Source: Bacteroidales bacterium (GTDB lineage: Bacteria > Bacteroidota > Bacteroidia > Bacteroidales > UBA12077). Taken from it: a DNA stretch of 64,000 nt. Positions 53,290-62,700 of the stretch are shown one piece after another (position 1 is the first letter of the stretch; the number at the start of each line of letters is the position of its first letter). The notes below the pieces were generated by a model. That model saw nothing but the letters and a program-made list of their open reading frames with translations, was not told the DNA's origin and did no database searches. The DNA is taken from NCBI GenBank assembly GCA_028282785.1, contig JANQHE010000021.1, positions 1-64,000 on the forward strand, given 5' to 3'. Made by a program: the position numbers and the translations under genes.

Positions 53290-53910
53290 ATGTTAAAAAA
53301 AGAACATATTGCTGCAAAAATCCTTAGAGACTTAACCTGGCATTTTGCAGGAAAAGACAATGAGCTTTTTTTGACTTTTGATGATGGCCCTACTCCTGAA
53401 ATCACACCTTGGGTACTTTCTACATTATCAGAGTATGACGCAAAAGCAACTTTTTTTTGTATTGGGGGCAAAGTAGAAAGAAATCCGCAACTTTATGATC
53501 AAATATTGGAAGAAGGACATTCAGTTGGAAATCATGGATACTTACATATGAATGGATGGAGAACAGGAACCGATAAGTATGTTAGAAATGTACATAGGGC
53601 GGCACATTTTATAAATTCTAATTTGTTCCGACCTCCATATGGAAGAATACGCCCTAAACAAATAACCCAATTAAAAAGAAAATTTAGAATTGTGATGTGG
53701 GATGTATTATCCGGAGATTATGATAAGAAAATTAATGAAGCTAGATGTTTGTACAATATTCTATCCTATGCTGAATCAGGGTCTATAGTTGTATTACATG
53801 ATAATGTGAAATCTGAGAAAAACCTAAAATATGTTCTCCCAAGAGTACTTGAGCATTTTACCGAAAAGAACTTTATTTTTAATCCAATAGAATATACAGA
53901 ACTAGATTAG
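53290..53910 (+). CDS. Polysaccharide deacetylase (NodB domain)
   Basis: 206 residues, essentially a bare NodB domain without a signal peptide. LTFDDGPTPE holds the catalytic Asp pair, GNHGYLH the metal-binding histidines, RPPYGRIRP the arginine motif and VLHDN the last catalytic His. It would remove N- or O-acetyl groups from a cell-envelope glycan or precursor. It converges with the lasso cluster's nucleotidyltransferase, overlapping its stop by 4 bases. Confidence 0.92.
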   Translation: MLKKEHIAAKILRDLTWHFAGKDNELFLTFDDGPTPEITPWVLSTLSEYDAKATFFCIGGKVERNPQLYDQILEEGHSVGNHGYLHMNGWRTGTDKYVRNVHRAAHFINSNLFRPPYGRIRPKQITQLKRKFRIVMWDVLSGDYDKKINEARCLYNILSYAESGSIVVLHDNVKSEKNLKYVLPRVLEHFTEKNFIFNPIEYTELD

Positions 53911-55076
53911 GACTTTTTACGAAAAAAAAACTTATAAATTATTAAAAAGGGCCTTAAAAAATAATAAAGAAAAAATTGCGAATCTTTTAGTTTTATTATT
54001 TCCCAATCGGACAGGTGAGTTCTAAGTCGAAATAATAATTCTCTGTAATAATCAGAATCTTTTTTAAGTTTTAACCTATACAAAACAAGCTTAAGCTTTC
54101 CTATAAATTTTTTTAGGTTGAGATCTGTAGTGTTTATTGAATTTAATGGAGTTCTTATTAAACCAGATTTTATTTTAGATTCAATAAAATTTATTTCTTT
54201 AGTATTATAAATCTTATTCGAAAGTATACAAGCCTGGGCAAATGTTTTATCCAGTTTTAGTTTTTTAGATAGGTTGAAAGCAGATTTTAATTCACTTTCA
54301 TCGCTTTTTGTAATTAAAACAGAAAAATCTTTTAACCAAAATAATCTATACCACTGATGAACACTTCCATGAGCTGCTTGATAAACTAAGTTTTCAATTT
54401 TAGATATATAAGGTAATTCGTAATTTGAAACCTTCAGATTTTGTTTGTTAAAAATGATGTTATTTGTTTCCAATCCTAAAAATGATTTAGGATTGGTTAT
54501 ATTCCAATGGAGTTCAATCTCAACTCCTTGAATTGAATGTACAAAATGATAATGATGACTTATACTGTAATTGACTTTTTTTTGTTTCTCCGTTAATTTT
54601 ACTCTAGGGTATACGCAAGTAAAATTGAAATCTTCAATGATTTCTTTTGCCTTTTCAACATTGCTAATATTTACTAAAACATCAATATCTCTGAAATTTC
54701 TATAACCTATATCATTGTATAAATCGATTGAAAGCAAAGGTCCTTTAAAGAAACAATGATCTATGTTTTGCTCATTAAATTCCTCATGAATCCTTATAGC
54801 ATGTATTGCAAAGTTTAAAGCACGTTTCGAATGTTCTAATCTGATTTCGATTAAATTTTCATAAACCGGGATTGGTATTTTTTCTGCTAAAAAAGTTGAA
54901 TGTTTTAATATATGCGATACTACCCTGTGTTTAATGGCAAGCTCCAGGAATATATCCCAGTCTATTTTGGTTAGATCTCCTTGATAGCTGCTTTCTAGAT
55001 TATTTTGTGTTAGGTAAATTATCAGTTTAAGTTCTTCTGAAAATTTTGAACTTATATAGTTTTTTATTTGATTCAT
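53907..55076 (-). CDS. Nucleotidyltransferase-fold protein of lasso-peptide clusters (PF14907-like)
   Basis: 389 residues. FFKGPLLSIDLY followed by NFRDIDVLV (Asp130 and Asp132) matches the metal-binding DxD of the NTP_transf_5 family, which accompanies lasso-peptide and exopolysaccharide genes. As I recall, a relative in the pseudomycoidin cluster (PsmN) acts on the phosphorylated C-terminus of the peptide and adds sugar. It overlaps the upstream cyclase by 4 bases, so both form one minus-strand operon. A role in tailoring the peptide is inferred from position. Confidence 0.78.
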   Translation of the reverse strand: MNQIKNYISSKFSEELKLIIYLTQNNLESSYQGDLTKIDWDIFLELAIKHRVVSHILKHSTFLAEKIPIPVYENLIEIRLEHSKRALNFAIHAIRIHEEFNEQNIDHCFFKGPLLSIDLYNDIGYRNFRDIDVLVNISNVEKAKEIIEDFNFTCVYPRVKLTEKQKKVNYSISHHYHFVHSIQGVEIELHWNITNPKSFLGLETNNIIFNKQNLKVSNYELPYISKIENLVYQAAHGSVHQWYRLFWLKDFSVLITKSDESELKSAFNLSKKLKLDKTFAQACILSNKIYNTKEINFIESKIKSGLIRTPLNSINTTDLNLKKFIGKLKLVLYRLKLKKDSDYYRELLFRLRTHLSDWEIIKLKDSQFFLYYFLRPFLIIYKFFFRKKS

Positions 55077-56938
55077 TTGAACAATGATGGATTATTTTCA
55101 ATAAACAGAATTAATTTCAAATAGTTATAAAATGCCCCAGGGTTTATATATCGATAATTTTTTTTTGATCTTGTACGTAATTTATTAAACCATTGTTCGT
55201 ATTTATTTAAATCAATGTATTGGGTAATTAATTTATTTGATTTTGCTCTTTTAATTACTTCAAGAATTTGTTCCGAATCATTAACCATTCGCATATGAAC
55301 AGTTGGAATCGTTGCTCCACTTTTATCGTTTCTCCATTGAATTTTTTCAGGCACAATCCCCTCAGTGGCTCTGCGAATAATATATCTTCCTATTCCATTT
55401 CGTGCTTTCAATCGGGTAGGAACTGATAAATAAAATTCAATTAACCGAATATCAAGTAGTGGGTATCTATATTCGATACCGTATTTTCTTGCTATCAAAG
55501 AACAATACTCTAATCGTTGAGAAACATGTGGATGAGCGATTCTCTTAATGTTTTTTTGCTGCACTCCAAGTATATCTAATTTTTTATAATTTGAATAATA
55601 TCTTTCCTTGATATTAAGTTTTTCTGCAAAGTATTTATTAATCGCAAGGTTTTTTAATTTGTAGGTCCACCAAGGTTTCTGATATCTCAGTTTACGAACT
55701 TTTGGGAAACGAGATTTTAAGTATATTTTGATATACGTTTTTAAGTATTTGAAGTAATTAGGATTTTGATTTTTGAGATCAACTTTTAGTTCTTCCCATT
55801 TTTTATTAACAGCCAATTCTTTTAAATATCCCGAAGATTTTGAAGTAACGACTTCATCTCCTCCAAAACCTGATAATAAAACTGTAACATTTTCTTGATT
55901 GGCTTTTTCATAAAGCTGATCAGAAAATATTCCAAAGTTCTGTTGAAATAAACTTTTGGTATTAACAATATTTTCTTTTAAAGTTTTTAACAAGGACTCT
56001 TCTGAACTTACAAAATTTTGACTTTCGATTTTGCAGTGATCAACTAGAAGGTTTATAAAAACTCGTTCATCTTTAAAGGGATAAATCTTCCCCAATTTAT
56101 GATCTGGTAAAATATGCGAAAAAGATTTGATAGGCTTAATGCTCGAGGCTATTGAAGTAACGCATGAAGAATCAATTCCACCACTTAATTCGGCACCAAC
56201 TGATTCCATGTGTTTGATTCGGCAATTTACAGATTCAAACAGAAGAAATTTAAATTCATTAATTATATCAACATCTTTTTTTTGAATTTCCTTTTTTGGG
56301 TTTAATTCCCAATATGATTTTACCTCAACCTTATTATTTTTTAATATCAAAATATGAGCCGGAGGTAATTTTTTAATTTCGGTATAAGTTGTTCGAAATT
56401 TTTCTGATTTTACAATAGAAATTGTATCGGCAACTTGTTGATTATCAATTGAAAAAATTAGATCGGTTTGTTCTAAAATACCAGAGACATCTGTTGAAAA
56501 AACAAATGAATCTTTATTAAAATAATAATGCAAAGGTTTTACTCCCAAATGATCACGGGCACAGAAAAGTTCTTCTGTATTTGAATCCCAAATAACGAAG
56601 CCAAAATCACCAATAAAGTGATTTACACATTTTTCACCCCATCTCTCATATGATTTCAGAATGAGAAGATCATCACTAATTTCCTCATTAATTTGTAAAT
56701 CCTGAATAATTTCATTTCTGTTATATATTACCGAATCGGAAACAAGAATTAAACCTGAATATAGTAATTTCTCATCTTTAAAGGGAGGAAAAACGATTTG
56801 TCCAAAACCTGTTTGATTTTCTATCGAGAATTGAGGTTTACTTTTAGAATAAATAGAAAGTTTTTCAATGCTATTCTCAAAAAGTTCCCGATTTATAGGT
56901 TTTTTGTTAAGGTTAATTCTTCCAAATACAGATCGCAT
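55073..56938 (-). CDS. Lasso peptide cyclase (asparagine synthetase B homologue, LarC/McjC-type)
   Basis: 621 residues. The N-terminal class II amidotransferase-like domain (about 1-200) lacks the catalytic Cys2: the protein starts MRSVFG, so it cannot use glutamine. The C-terminal ATP-pyrophosphatase domain has the SGGIDSS loop at 252-258, and LSGFGGDEV and EYRYPLLDIRLIEFY further on. In lasso systems this enzyme adenylates the side-chain carboxylate at core position 7-9 and forms the macrolactam with residue 1. Cluster context (PqqD-like protein, transglutaminase-like protein, small precursor) favours cyclase over true asparagine synthetase. Confidence 0.88.
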   Translation of the reverse strand: MRSVFGRINLNKKPINRELFENSIEKLSIYSKSKPQFSIENQTGFGQIVFPPFKDEKLLYSGLILVSDSVIYNRNEIIQDLQINEEISDDLLILKSYERWGEKCVNHFIGDFGFVIWDSNTEELFCARDHLGVKPLHYYFNKDSFVFSTDVSGILEQTDLIFSIDNQQVADTISIVKSEKFRTTYTEIKKLPPAHILILKNNKVEVKSYWELNPKKEIQKKDVDIINEFKFLLFESVNCRIKHMESVGAELSGGIDSSCVTSIASSIKPIKSFSHILPDHKLGKIYPFKDERVFINLLVDHCKIESQNFVSSEESLLKTLKENIVNTKSLFQQNFGIFSDQLYEKANQENVTVLLSGFGGDEVVTSKSSGYLKELAVNKKWEELKVDLKNQNPNYFKYLKTYIKIYLKSRFPKVRKLRYQKPWWTYKLKNLAINKYFAEKLNIKERYYSNYKKLDILGVQQKNIKRIAHPHVSQRLEYCSLIARKYGIEYRYPLLDIRLIEFYLSVPTRLKARNGIGRYIIRRATEGIVPEKIQWRNDKSGATIPTVHMRMVNDSEQILEVIKRAKSNKLITQYIDLNKYEQWFNKLRTRSKKNYRYINPGAFYNYLKLILFIENNPSLFK

Positions 56939-57014
56939 TTTTCCTTTTATGTAAAGATAAGTAATTTACTAAGTACCTTTAAATACTGAAAGGAAGATTT
57001 TATCTATTTTTCAA

Positions 57015-57022
57015 TAAATTTG
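57015..57022 (+). promoter_or_regulatory. Candidate -7 promoter element for the kinase-to-precursor operon
   Basis: TAAATTTG is a full TAnnTTTG match, 18 bases upstream of ATG 57040, giving a leader of about a dozen bases. On the opposite strand TATCTTTA (56952-56959) is a 7-of-8 match that could serve the divergent cyclase operon. -33 elements are not obvious. Confidence 0.45.
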
Positions 57023-57039
57023 TGTTAGTTTGCACTAAA

Positions 57040-57936
57040 ATGAAAAAGAATTATATATATAAAGCATTTGGGTTAATCTTTAATTCGGATTTTAAGATTC
57101 CGGAACTATTGATAGGATCTGGTAATCCGGATGTGAACATCGAATTGGGAAAAACCCCAAATCAACTGCAAAAAATCACCAAAAAAGGGGTGAAATATGA
57201 AGCAACTAAAAATGAGTTTTTGCTACAAGTTGATCACATTGCAAAATATTATGTTCGAGACGGTGAAAAGATAATCATACAATTATTAAAAGATAAAGTT
57301 GATAAAGAGGTTAGGTTATTTTTGCTGGGTTCCGTATTTGGTTCTCTTTTTCTTCAACGTGGGTTGTTACCGGTTCATGGCAGTAGCATTAAATTCAAAA
57401 ACTCGGCAACTATATTTACAGGTCTAAGTGGTGTTGGAAAATCAACTATAGCTGCCCATTTTATAAAATTGTCCTATCGGGCTTTAGCAGATGATATTAG
57501 TGTTGTGAATCAGCATTTAGAGGTTGTTCCGGGTTTTCCTGGCTTAAAAATTTGGAGTGATGTTTTGGATAAACTAGAAATCAATAATCAGAATTTAAAT
57601 GAAATACGACCAAACATTAAAAAGTTTCATGTGCCAATCAATGAGCAATATTATTCAGAACCAGTTCCATTGAAAAATATTGTCATACTTAATACTAAGA
57701 ATTCTACAGGATTTGAAATTGAAGAGTTAATAGGAATTAAAAAATTTAACGCAATTAAAAATAATACCTATCGATATAGATTTGTTCAGGGACTCGAAAA
57801 ACAGCTTGCTCATTTTCAAATTCTTAATAAACTTTTGCCTGCGATAAAGGTTTACAAAGTTTCAAGGCCGCAGGCACCATTATCATTGAATGAGTTTGGT
57901 AATTTTTTATTAAGTAATATTGATTTAAATGCCTAG
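57040..57936 (+). CDS. HPr-kinase-like kinase of the lasso cluster (PadeK/ThcoK-type)
   Basis: 298 residues from ATG 57040; an upstream GTG would overlap the promoter box. LPVHGSS (His113) leads to Walker A GLSGVGKST (128-136), then RALADDISVV (about 147-156), which is the layout of the HPr kinase catalytic core. The rest of HPrK/P, including the hexamer-forming N-terminal domain, is different. Lasso-cluster kinases of this kind (PadeK, ThcoK) phosphorylate the C-terminal Ser of the precursor. The precursor here does end in Ser. It overlaps the sulfotransferase by 8 bases. Confidence 0.85.
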   Translation: MKKNYIYKAFGLIFNSDFKIPELLIGSGNPDVNIELGKTPNQLQKITKKGVKYEATKNEFLLQVDHIAKYYVRDGEKIIIQLLKDKVDKEVRLFLLGSVFGSLFLQRGLLPVHGSSIKFKNSATIFTGLSGVGKSTIAAHFIKLSYRALADDISVVNQHLEVVPGFPGLKIWSDVLDKLEINNQNLNEIRPNIKKFHVPINEQYYSEPVPLKNIVILNTKNSTGFEIEELIGIKKFNAIKNNTYRYRFVQGLEKQLAHFQILNKLLPAIKVYKVSRPQAPLSLNEFGNFLLSNIDLNA

Positions 57937-58795
57937 AAAGAATATTATATGGTTAGCTAGCTATCCAAAATCAGGTAATACCTGGTTCCGGGTTTTCCTT
58001 ACAAATTTATTATATGAAACGGATAATCCGGCTAATATCAATGATCTTGCAGAAACTTCAATTTCAAGCTCAAGAAAAGTTTTTGATGATTATACCGGAC
58101 TCTCATCTTCTGATCTTACTTTTGAAGAGATTGATAAATTACGTCCTGATGTATATCGAATACAATCGGAAGAATCCAATGAGCTTTTATTTAAAAAAGC
58201 TCATGATAAATTTTATTGGGTGGATAAAAATCAACCTCTCTTTCCTCCGGAAATTACAAAAGGCGCTATTTATTTTATTCGTAATCCTTTGGATGTTTTA
58301 GTTTCGTTTGCATATCACAGTGCAAAACCGGTTTATAAAATGATTTCATCTATTAATGATTCTAACTATGCTTTTTGCGATAAGAATGATAAATTACAAA
58401 ACCAGTTAAGACAAATACTAGGAAGTTGGTCTGATCATGCAGTTAGTTGGATCAACCAGGATTTAATTCCAATCCATATCATGAGATATGAAGATATGGT
58501 CAATAATACTTTTAATACTTTTAAACAAGTTGTACAATTTATTGGATTGGAAAAGTCGGATAAACAGATAAAAATAGCAATAGCAAAAAGTAGTTTTTCG
58601 GTATTATCAGAACAGGAAAAAAGAGATGGTTTTAGGGAAAAAATGATTCGCACAAAATCTTTTTTTCGTAAAGGACAAATAGGTGATTGGAAAAACCACT
58701 TAAATGAACAGGAAGTGAAAAAAATTGTTTACAATAATAAAGAAATTATGTTGAAATTCAGATACTTGGATAGTAATTACAAACCAATATTTTAA
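57929..58795 (+). CDS. PAPS-dependent sulfotransferase in the lasso operon
   Basis: 288 residues. The phosphosulfate-binding loop is YPKSGNTWF (residues 12-20), the probable catalytic base is His92 in KKAHDKF, RNPLDVLVSF is the 3'-phosphate contact, and FRKGQIGDWKNHL near the C-terminus is the RKGxxGDWKN motif. It is a complete cytosolic-type enzyme (PF00685). It lies between the kinase (8-base overlap) and the PqqD-like gene (0 bases), so it is firmly part of the operon. The two tail tyrosines, the hydroxyl groups or the phosphorylated end of the peptide are possible acceptors. Confidence 0.9.
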   Translation: MPRKNIIWLASYPKSGNTWFRVFLTNLLYETDNPANINDLAETSISSSRKVFDDYTGLSSSDLTFEEIDKLRPDVYRIQSEESNELLFKKAHDKFYWVDKNQPLFPPEITKGAIYFIRNPLDVLVSFAYHSAKPVYKMISSINDSNYAFCDKNDKLQNQLRQILGSWSDHAVSWINQDLIPIHIMRYEDMVNNTFNTFKQVVQFIGLEKSDKQIKIAIAKSSFSVLSEQEKRDGFREKMIRTKSFFRKGQIGDWKNHLNEQEVKKIVYNNKEIMLKFRYLDSNYKPIF

Positions 58796-59086
58796 ATGGC
58801 TAAAGTTAAATTAACTGAAAATACTTTTATAAAAAGAAATGATAACATACTTGCCAGTGATTTGGACGGAGAAAAAGTTATGATGAGTATCCAAAAAGGT
58901 GAGTATTATGGCTTGGGAAAAACAGGAACTTTCATTTGGAATCACATCGAAGATTTTATATCAATTAATGATTTAGTAACTTTAATTACGGAAAAATATA
59001 ACGTAACAAGAGAGCATTGTTTAGAGGATATAGTACCATTTTTAACAGACCTTATTGAAAAAGAGCTTATTATTGCAACCAATTAG
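58796..59086 (+). CDS. PqqD-like leader-recognition protein (lasso B1)
   Basis: 96 residues with a winged-helix RiPP recognition element. LASDLDGEKVMMSIQKGEYYGLGKTGTFIW (about 19-48) is the typical PqqD/B1 pattern, with the L-G-x-x-G-x-x-I-W core. It would bind the precursor's leader through the W-x2-P-x-L motif and present it to B2 and the cyclase. The ATG directly follows the sulfotransferase stop. Split B1/B2 organisation is normal outside the classic proteobacterial lasso clusters. Confidence 0.88.
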   Translation: MAKVKLTENTFIKRNDNILASDLDGEKVMMSIQKGEYYGLGKTGTFIWNHIEDFISINDLVTLITEKYNVTREHCLEDIVPFLTDLIEKELIIATN

Positions 59087-59116
59087 AGTTTTATTACGTT
59101 TAAATTATGAACATTA

Positions 59117-59557
59117 ATGATGTTCAGGCAAATAAGGAAATATTACAGCATAGATAAAACGGAACGTAAAATCTTGAATCGAATTTTTCTTTGGTTAATT
59201 TATGCTTTTGTACTGGTTCGACTAATGCCCTTAAAATGGTTTAATTCAGTTTTAGGGGAATTTAGGAAAGAGGCTGAAGTTAATTTAAATAATAAACAGC
59301 TTCAGTTAATTCATATGGTAAAAAAAAATATAAGGAGAATAAAAAAACGTTTACCCTGGGAAGTTAAGTGTTTTGAAGAAGCAATAACTGCGAAGAAATT
59401 GTTGGAAGTTTTTAACATAAAATCAACACTTTTTTTAGGCATAACCCGAGGGAATGAAAAGAACCTGAAAGCCCACGCCTGGTTAAAAAGTGGAGATTTA
59501 TTTATTAGCGGAGAGAGTGGTTATAGTAATTTTGTAGTAGTTGGCTTTTATAGTTGA
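59117..59557 (+). CDS. Transglutaminase-like leader peptidase (lasso B2, PF13471)
   Basis: 146 residues; ATG 59117 or the next codon. Catalytic triad Cys85 (WEVKCFEEA), His120 (KAHAWLK) and Asp127 (SGDLFI) are at the spacing expected of the lasso B2 family. It cuts the leader from the core just before cyclisation. A hydrophobic stretch near residues 21-37 is seen. It lies 30 bases after B1 and 67 bases before the precursor ATG. Confidence 0.9.
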   Translation: MMFRQIRKYYSIDKTERKILNRIFLWLIYAFVLVRLMPLKWFNSVLGEFRKEAEVNLNNKQLQLIHMVKKNIRRIKKRLPWEVKCFEEAITAKKLLEVFNIKSTLFLGITRGNEKNLKAHAWLKSGDLFISGESGYSNFVVVGFYS

Positions 59558-59624
59558 TTATAGGACATTTATTAAAGATTATAAAAATTGCATTAAATTT
59601 GATCTAAAATTGAAAAATAGCGAG

Positions 59625-59774
59625 ATGATGAATGAAGAGAATGTAAATAAAGAAACTAATCAACAATACAATAAGTTGGATTGGGAAGCACCAAAACTTT
59701 ATTGTCTTGATAAAGGAAGAACAGAGGGTGGATCACTTTCGCCCGGGGCTGAAGATACCGTATATTATTCTTAA
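59625..59774 (+). CDS. Candidate lasso peptide precursor, C-terminal Ser
   Basis: 49 residues from ATG 59625 (48 from 59628); an upstream in-frame TTG would overlap B2. The leader contains Trp20-x2-Pro23-x-Leu25, a version of the Y-x2-P-x-L motif recognised by B1, then Gly31 and Thr33. Thr33 is at position -2, as lasso peptidases require. The core would be GGSLSPGAEDTVYYS (codons 59727-59771). Gly1 can be linked to Glu9, the only acidic residue at positions 7-9, leaving a six-residue tail with two tyrosines and a final Ser. My calculated neutral monoisotopic mass for the cyclised core is about 1483.65 Da before tailoring. Confidence 0.82.
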   Translation: MMNEENVNKETNQQYNKLDWEAPKLYCLDKGRTEGGSLSPGAEDTVYYS

Positions 59775-59791
59775 TGGTTTAATTATCAATT

Positions 59792-62700
59792 ATGGTAAAA
59801 AAAATATGTATAGTAGCAATAATATTATTATCCAGTTTGTGGATATTTGCTCAGGATTTCTCACTAACAAACAACCTTTCATCATCTGATAATATTAATA
59901 TTCAGGAGTCTGCATTAGTCTCCGATGGATTTGTTGTATTTGGGAATTTCAGAGGAACTTTAAATGACCCGCCATATTCAACTGCCAGCAGTTTTGATAT
60001 GTTCCTTGCTAAATTTGACTTAAGTTTTAATTTAATTTGGTTAGATACAATTGGTGGAGCTGGTATTGATTTTGCTTATGATATGGCAGTTACGGCAAAT
60101 GAAGATATACTGATCGTAGGAGCGTTCCGGGATGATTGTAAATTCAATGGAACAACATTAAACTCTGCTGGAAATTATGACAGTTTTATAGCACGGTATT
60201 CTTCTAATGGTTCATTAATTTGGGCGAGAAATATAGCAACAAATGATGCTGCGCAACTTGCTACGGCTGTCGATGAAGATAAAAACACAGATATTATTGT
60301 TGCAGGATATTATACCGATTCTATCAGATTTGAAAATGGGACTTCTTATACCAATCCAAACAGTGGCATATATATTGTAAAATTGAACCAAGATGGTAAT
60401 TTGAATTGGACAACTTTGTATGAGAGAAATGATAATAAGTCAAGGATTTATTCGCTCGATGAATTTAGCGATGGGTACTATTTCTCTGGGAATTTTTTAG
60501 ATACAGTTGATTTTCAAATTACAGAAATTGGAAGCGTTAATCAAACCACAACAGATGTATTTGTACTAAAAACAAATTATTCTGGTTATCCACAATGGGT
60601 CAGAAGATCGTATGGTGATGGAAATACAAATGCAGGAATAATGACTCAGGATATACATGGGAATATTTATTTTACAGGGTATTACGAAGGAACGTATTTA
60701 GAGAATGATTCAACAGAAAGTTTAAAAGCAAATAAAGTATTAGGTAATAATGGAGATAGTGATATTTTCTTGACCAAATATAATAAAGATGGTAATTTAA
60801 TTTGGGCAAAAGAATATGGAGAGGCCGGAAGTGACTGGGCAAGAGGGATTAAGTATCAAAATGATTTTTTATATTTATCTGGCTATTTTTCTGATTCTTT
60901 AGTTTTTGGGAATGATATTATTAAATCAACAGGAATTGGAGATGTTGATGCGTTTATAGGAATGGTTGATGTTGATGGGGTTACTTTAAAAGCAGTAAGC
61001 GTCGGGTCAAGTGATGGCGAAGATTCTGGAACAAGTATATCATCGGATAGTGAAAACAATGCATACTGGGGCGGATATTATAAATCTACAAGCTTTACAA
61101 TAGGAGATAGTACATACATTAACCCTGTTTCAGGAAAATCAGAAGTATTTATTGCAAAATATAAGCCACCATTTATTGGGGCAGTTACAAAAACAACTGA
61201 TATAACTTGTATGGGAGAAGAGGATGGTGAGATTATTGTAACCCCTTATTTTGGAGTTCCGCCATTTAGTTATTCGTGGAGTCACAATGCAATGTTAAAT
61301 GATTCTACGGCTACTGGCTTAGGGGCAATGAGTTATTCTGTTACCATAACAGACGCCATTGATTCTACGGTTGTGGTTAATTATGATTTAACAGATCCTG
61401 ATAGTATAAGTTTTAATCCTGTAATTACGAATGTTTCCACTTGTAGTTATAGCGAAGAGGCAGTAATTAATTTGAACGCGGCAGGAGGAAATGGAGGATA
61501 TACTTATCAATGGCAAGCAAGTGAAGGAGGTTATGGAATTGTTTTAAGTGCAGAGGATCAATCTGGTTTGACCATAGGAAGATATGATGTAACAATTACT
61601 GATTCTAAATCCTGTACGAATGATACAAGCATTTATATAACAGGGCCGGATCCAGTAACTTTTGGAGGTTCTGTTGTAACCGATTCTTCAGGAATTAATC
61701 CGGGCGCTATTGATTTGGTATATATTGGCGGGTATGGAGACCCGTCATCATTTGCTTTTGATTGGACCGGCCCATCGGGCCCTCCGGAAACACACTCAGA
61801 AGATACAACAAATTTAAGCCCGGGAAATTATAGTGTAACAGTAACCGATGTTCATTTTTGTGAGTTTGATACTACTTTTAACGTAGCAAACCTTGACACA
61901 TTTTATATATTTATCTCGGATCAAAAAGATGCATGTAACGGGACAATAAATGGCAGCGCAACAGTCTCGTATTATTCACCAAAAGGACACACTGTAATTA
62001 GCTATTTGTGGGATGTCAATGCAGGGAGCCAAACAACCGCTCAAGCAACAGGTCTTGCTCCGGGACGATACTATCAGGTAACGGTTACGGACACGGAAAA
62101 TACTCCAAATACAGTTTTAGTTGATAGTGTATATATAGATGAGTTGACATATGTATTTGCAGGGTCTTTATCGGGAACAACAACTTTAGATTGTTATGGA
62201 GATTCTACAGGGTATATAGATTTAACGATTAATACTGCTGGAACATTGCCTTATTCTTATAGTTGGAGCAACGGTTCGACACTTCAGGATTTAACTGATC
62301 TTAAGATAGGGAGTTACAGTGTAACAGTTACAGATATATATGAATGCGAATTTTCTATAACAAATTATACTATTGATCAACCAACTGAATTAACCGCATC
62401 GGTAGAAAAACTTAGCGATCCATCTTGTTACGGAAGTTTAAATGGAGAACTTACTGTTGATAGAAACGGAGGAACATTGCCTTACACATATATTTGGGAT
62501 GATCCGGCCGCACAAGATACTAAAGATGCCATTAATTTAGGGGCTGGAACTTATAATGTAACAGTTACTGATTTTAACAATTGTACAACTACCTCTAGTG
62601 CTCAGTTAATAGAACCGGATGTAATTAGTATTGCACAAGATGTAGTAAATGAAGCATGTAATGCAGCAGCGGAAGGAGCAATTACTTTAACAGTTACCGG

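Noticed and set aside
55073-56938. Glutamine-dependent asparagine synthetase of primary metabolism
   Set aside because: The obligatory Cys2 is absent and the partners are lasso B1, B2 and a precursor.
57040-57936. True HPr kinase/phosphorylase of carbon regulation
   Set aside because: Only the catalytic core matches, the N-terminal domain differs, no HPr or PTS genes are near, and it is locked into the lasso operon.
59541-59624. A longer precursor starting at TTG 59541
   Set aside because: It would overlap the end of the B2 gene and add sequence unlike any leader. Two ATGs at 59625 and 59628 give a normal-length leader.
59707-59889. A 60-residue plus-strand frame across the precursor end
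   Set aside because: It lies out of frame over the precursor core and the signal peptide of the surface protein, and has no recognisable content.
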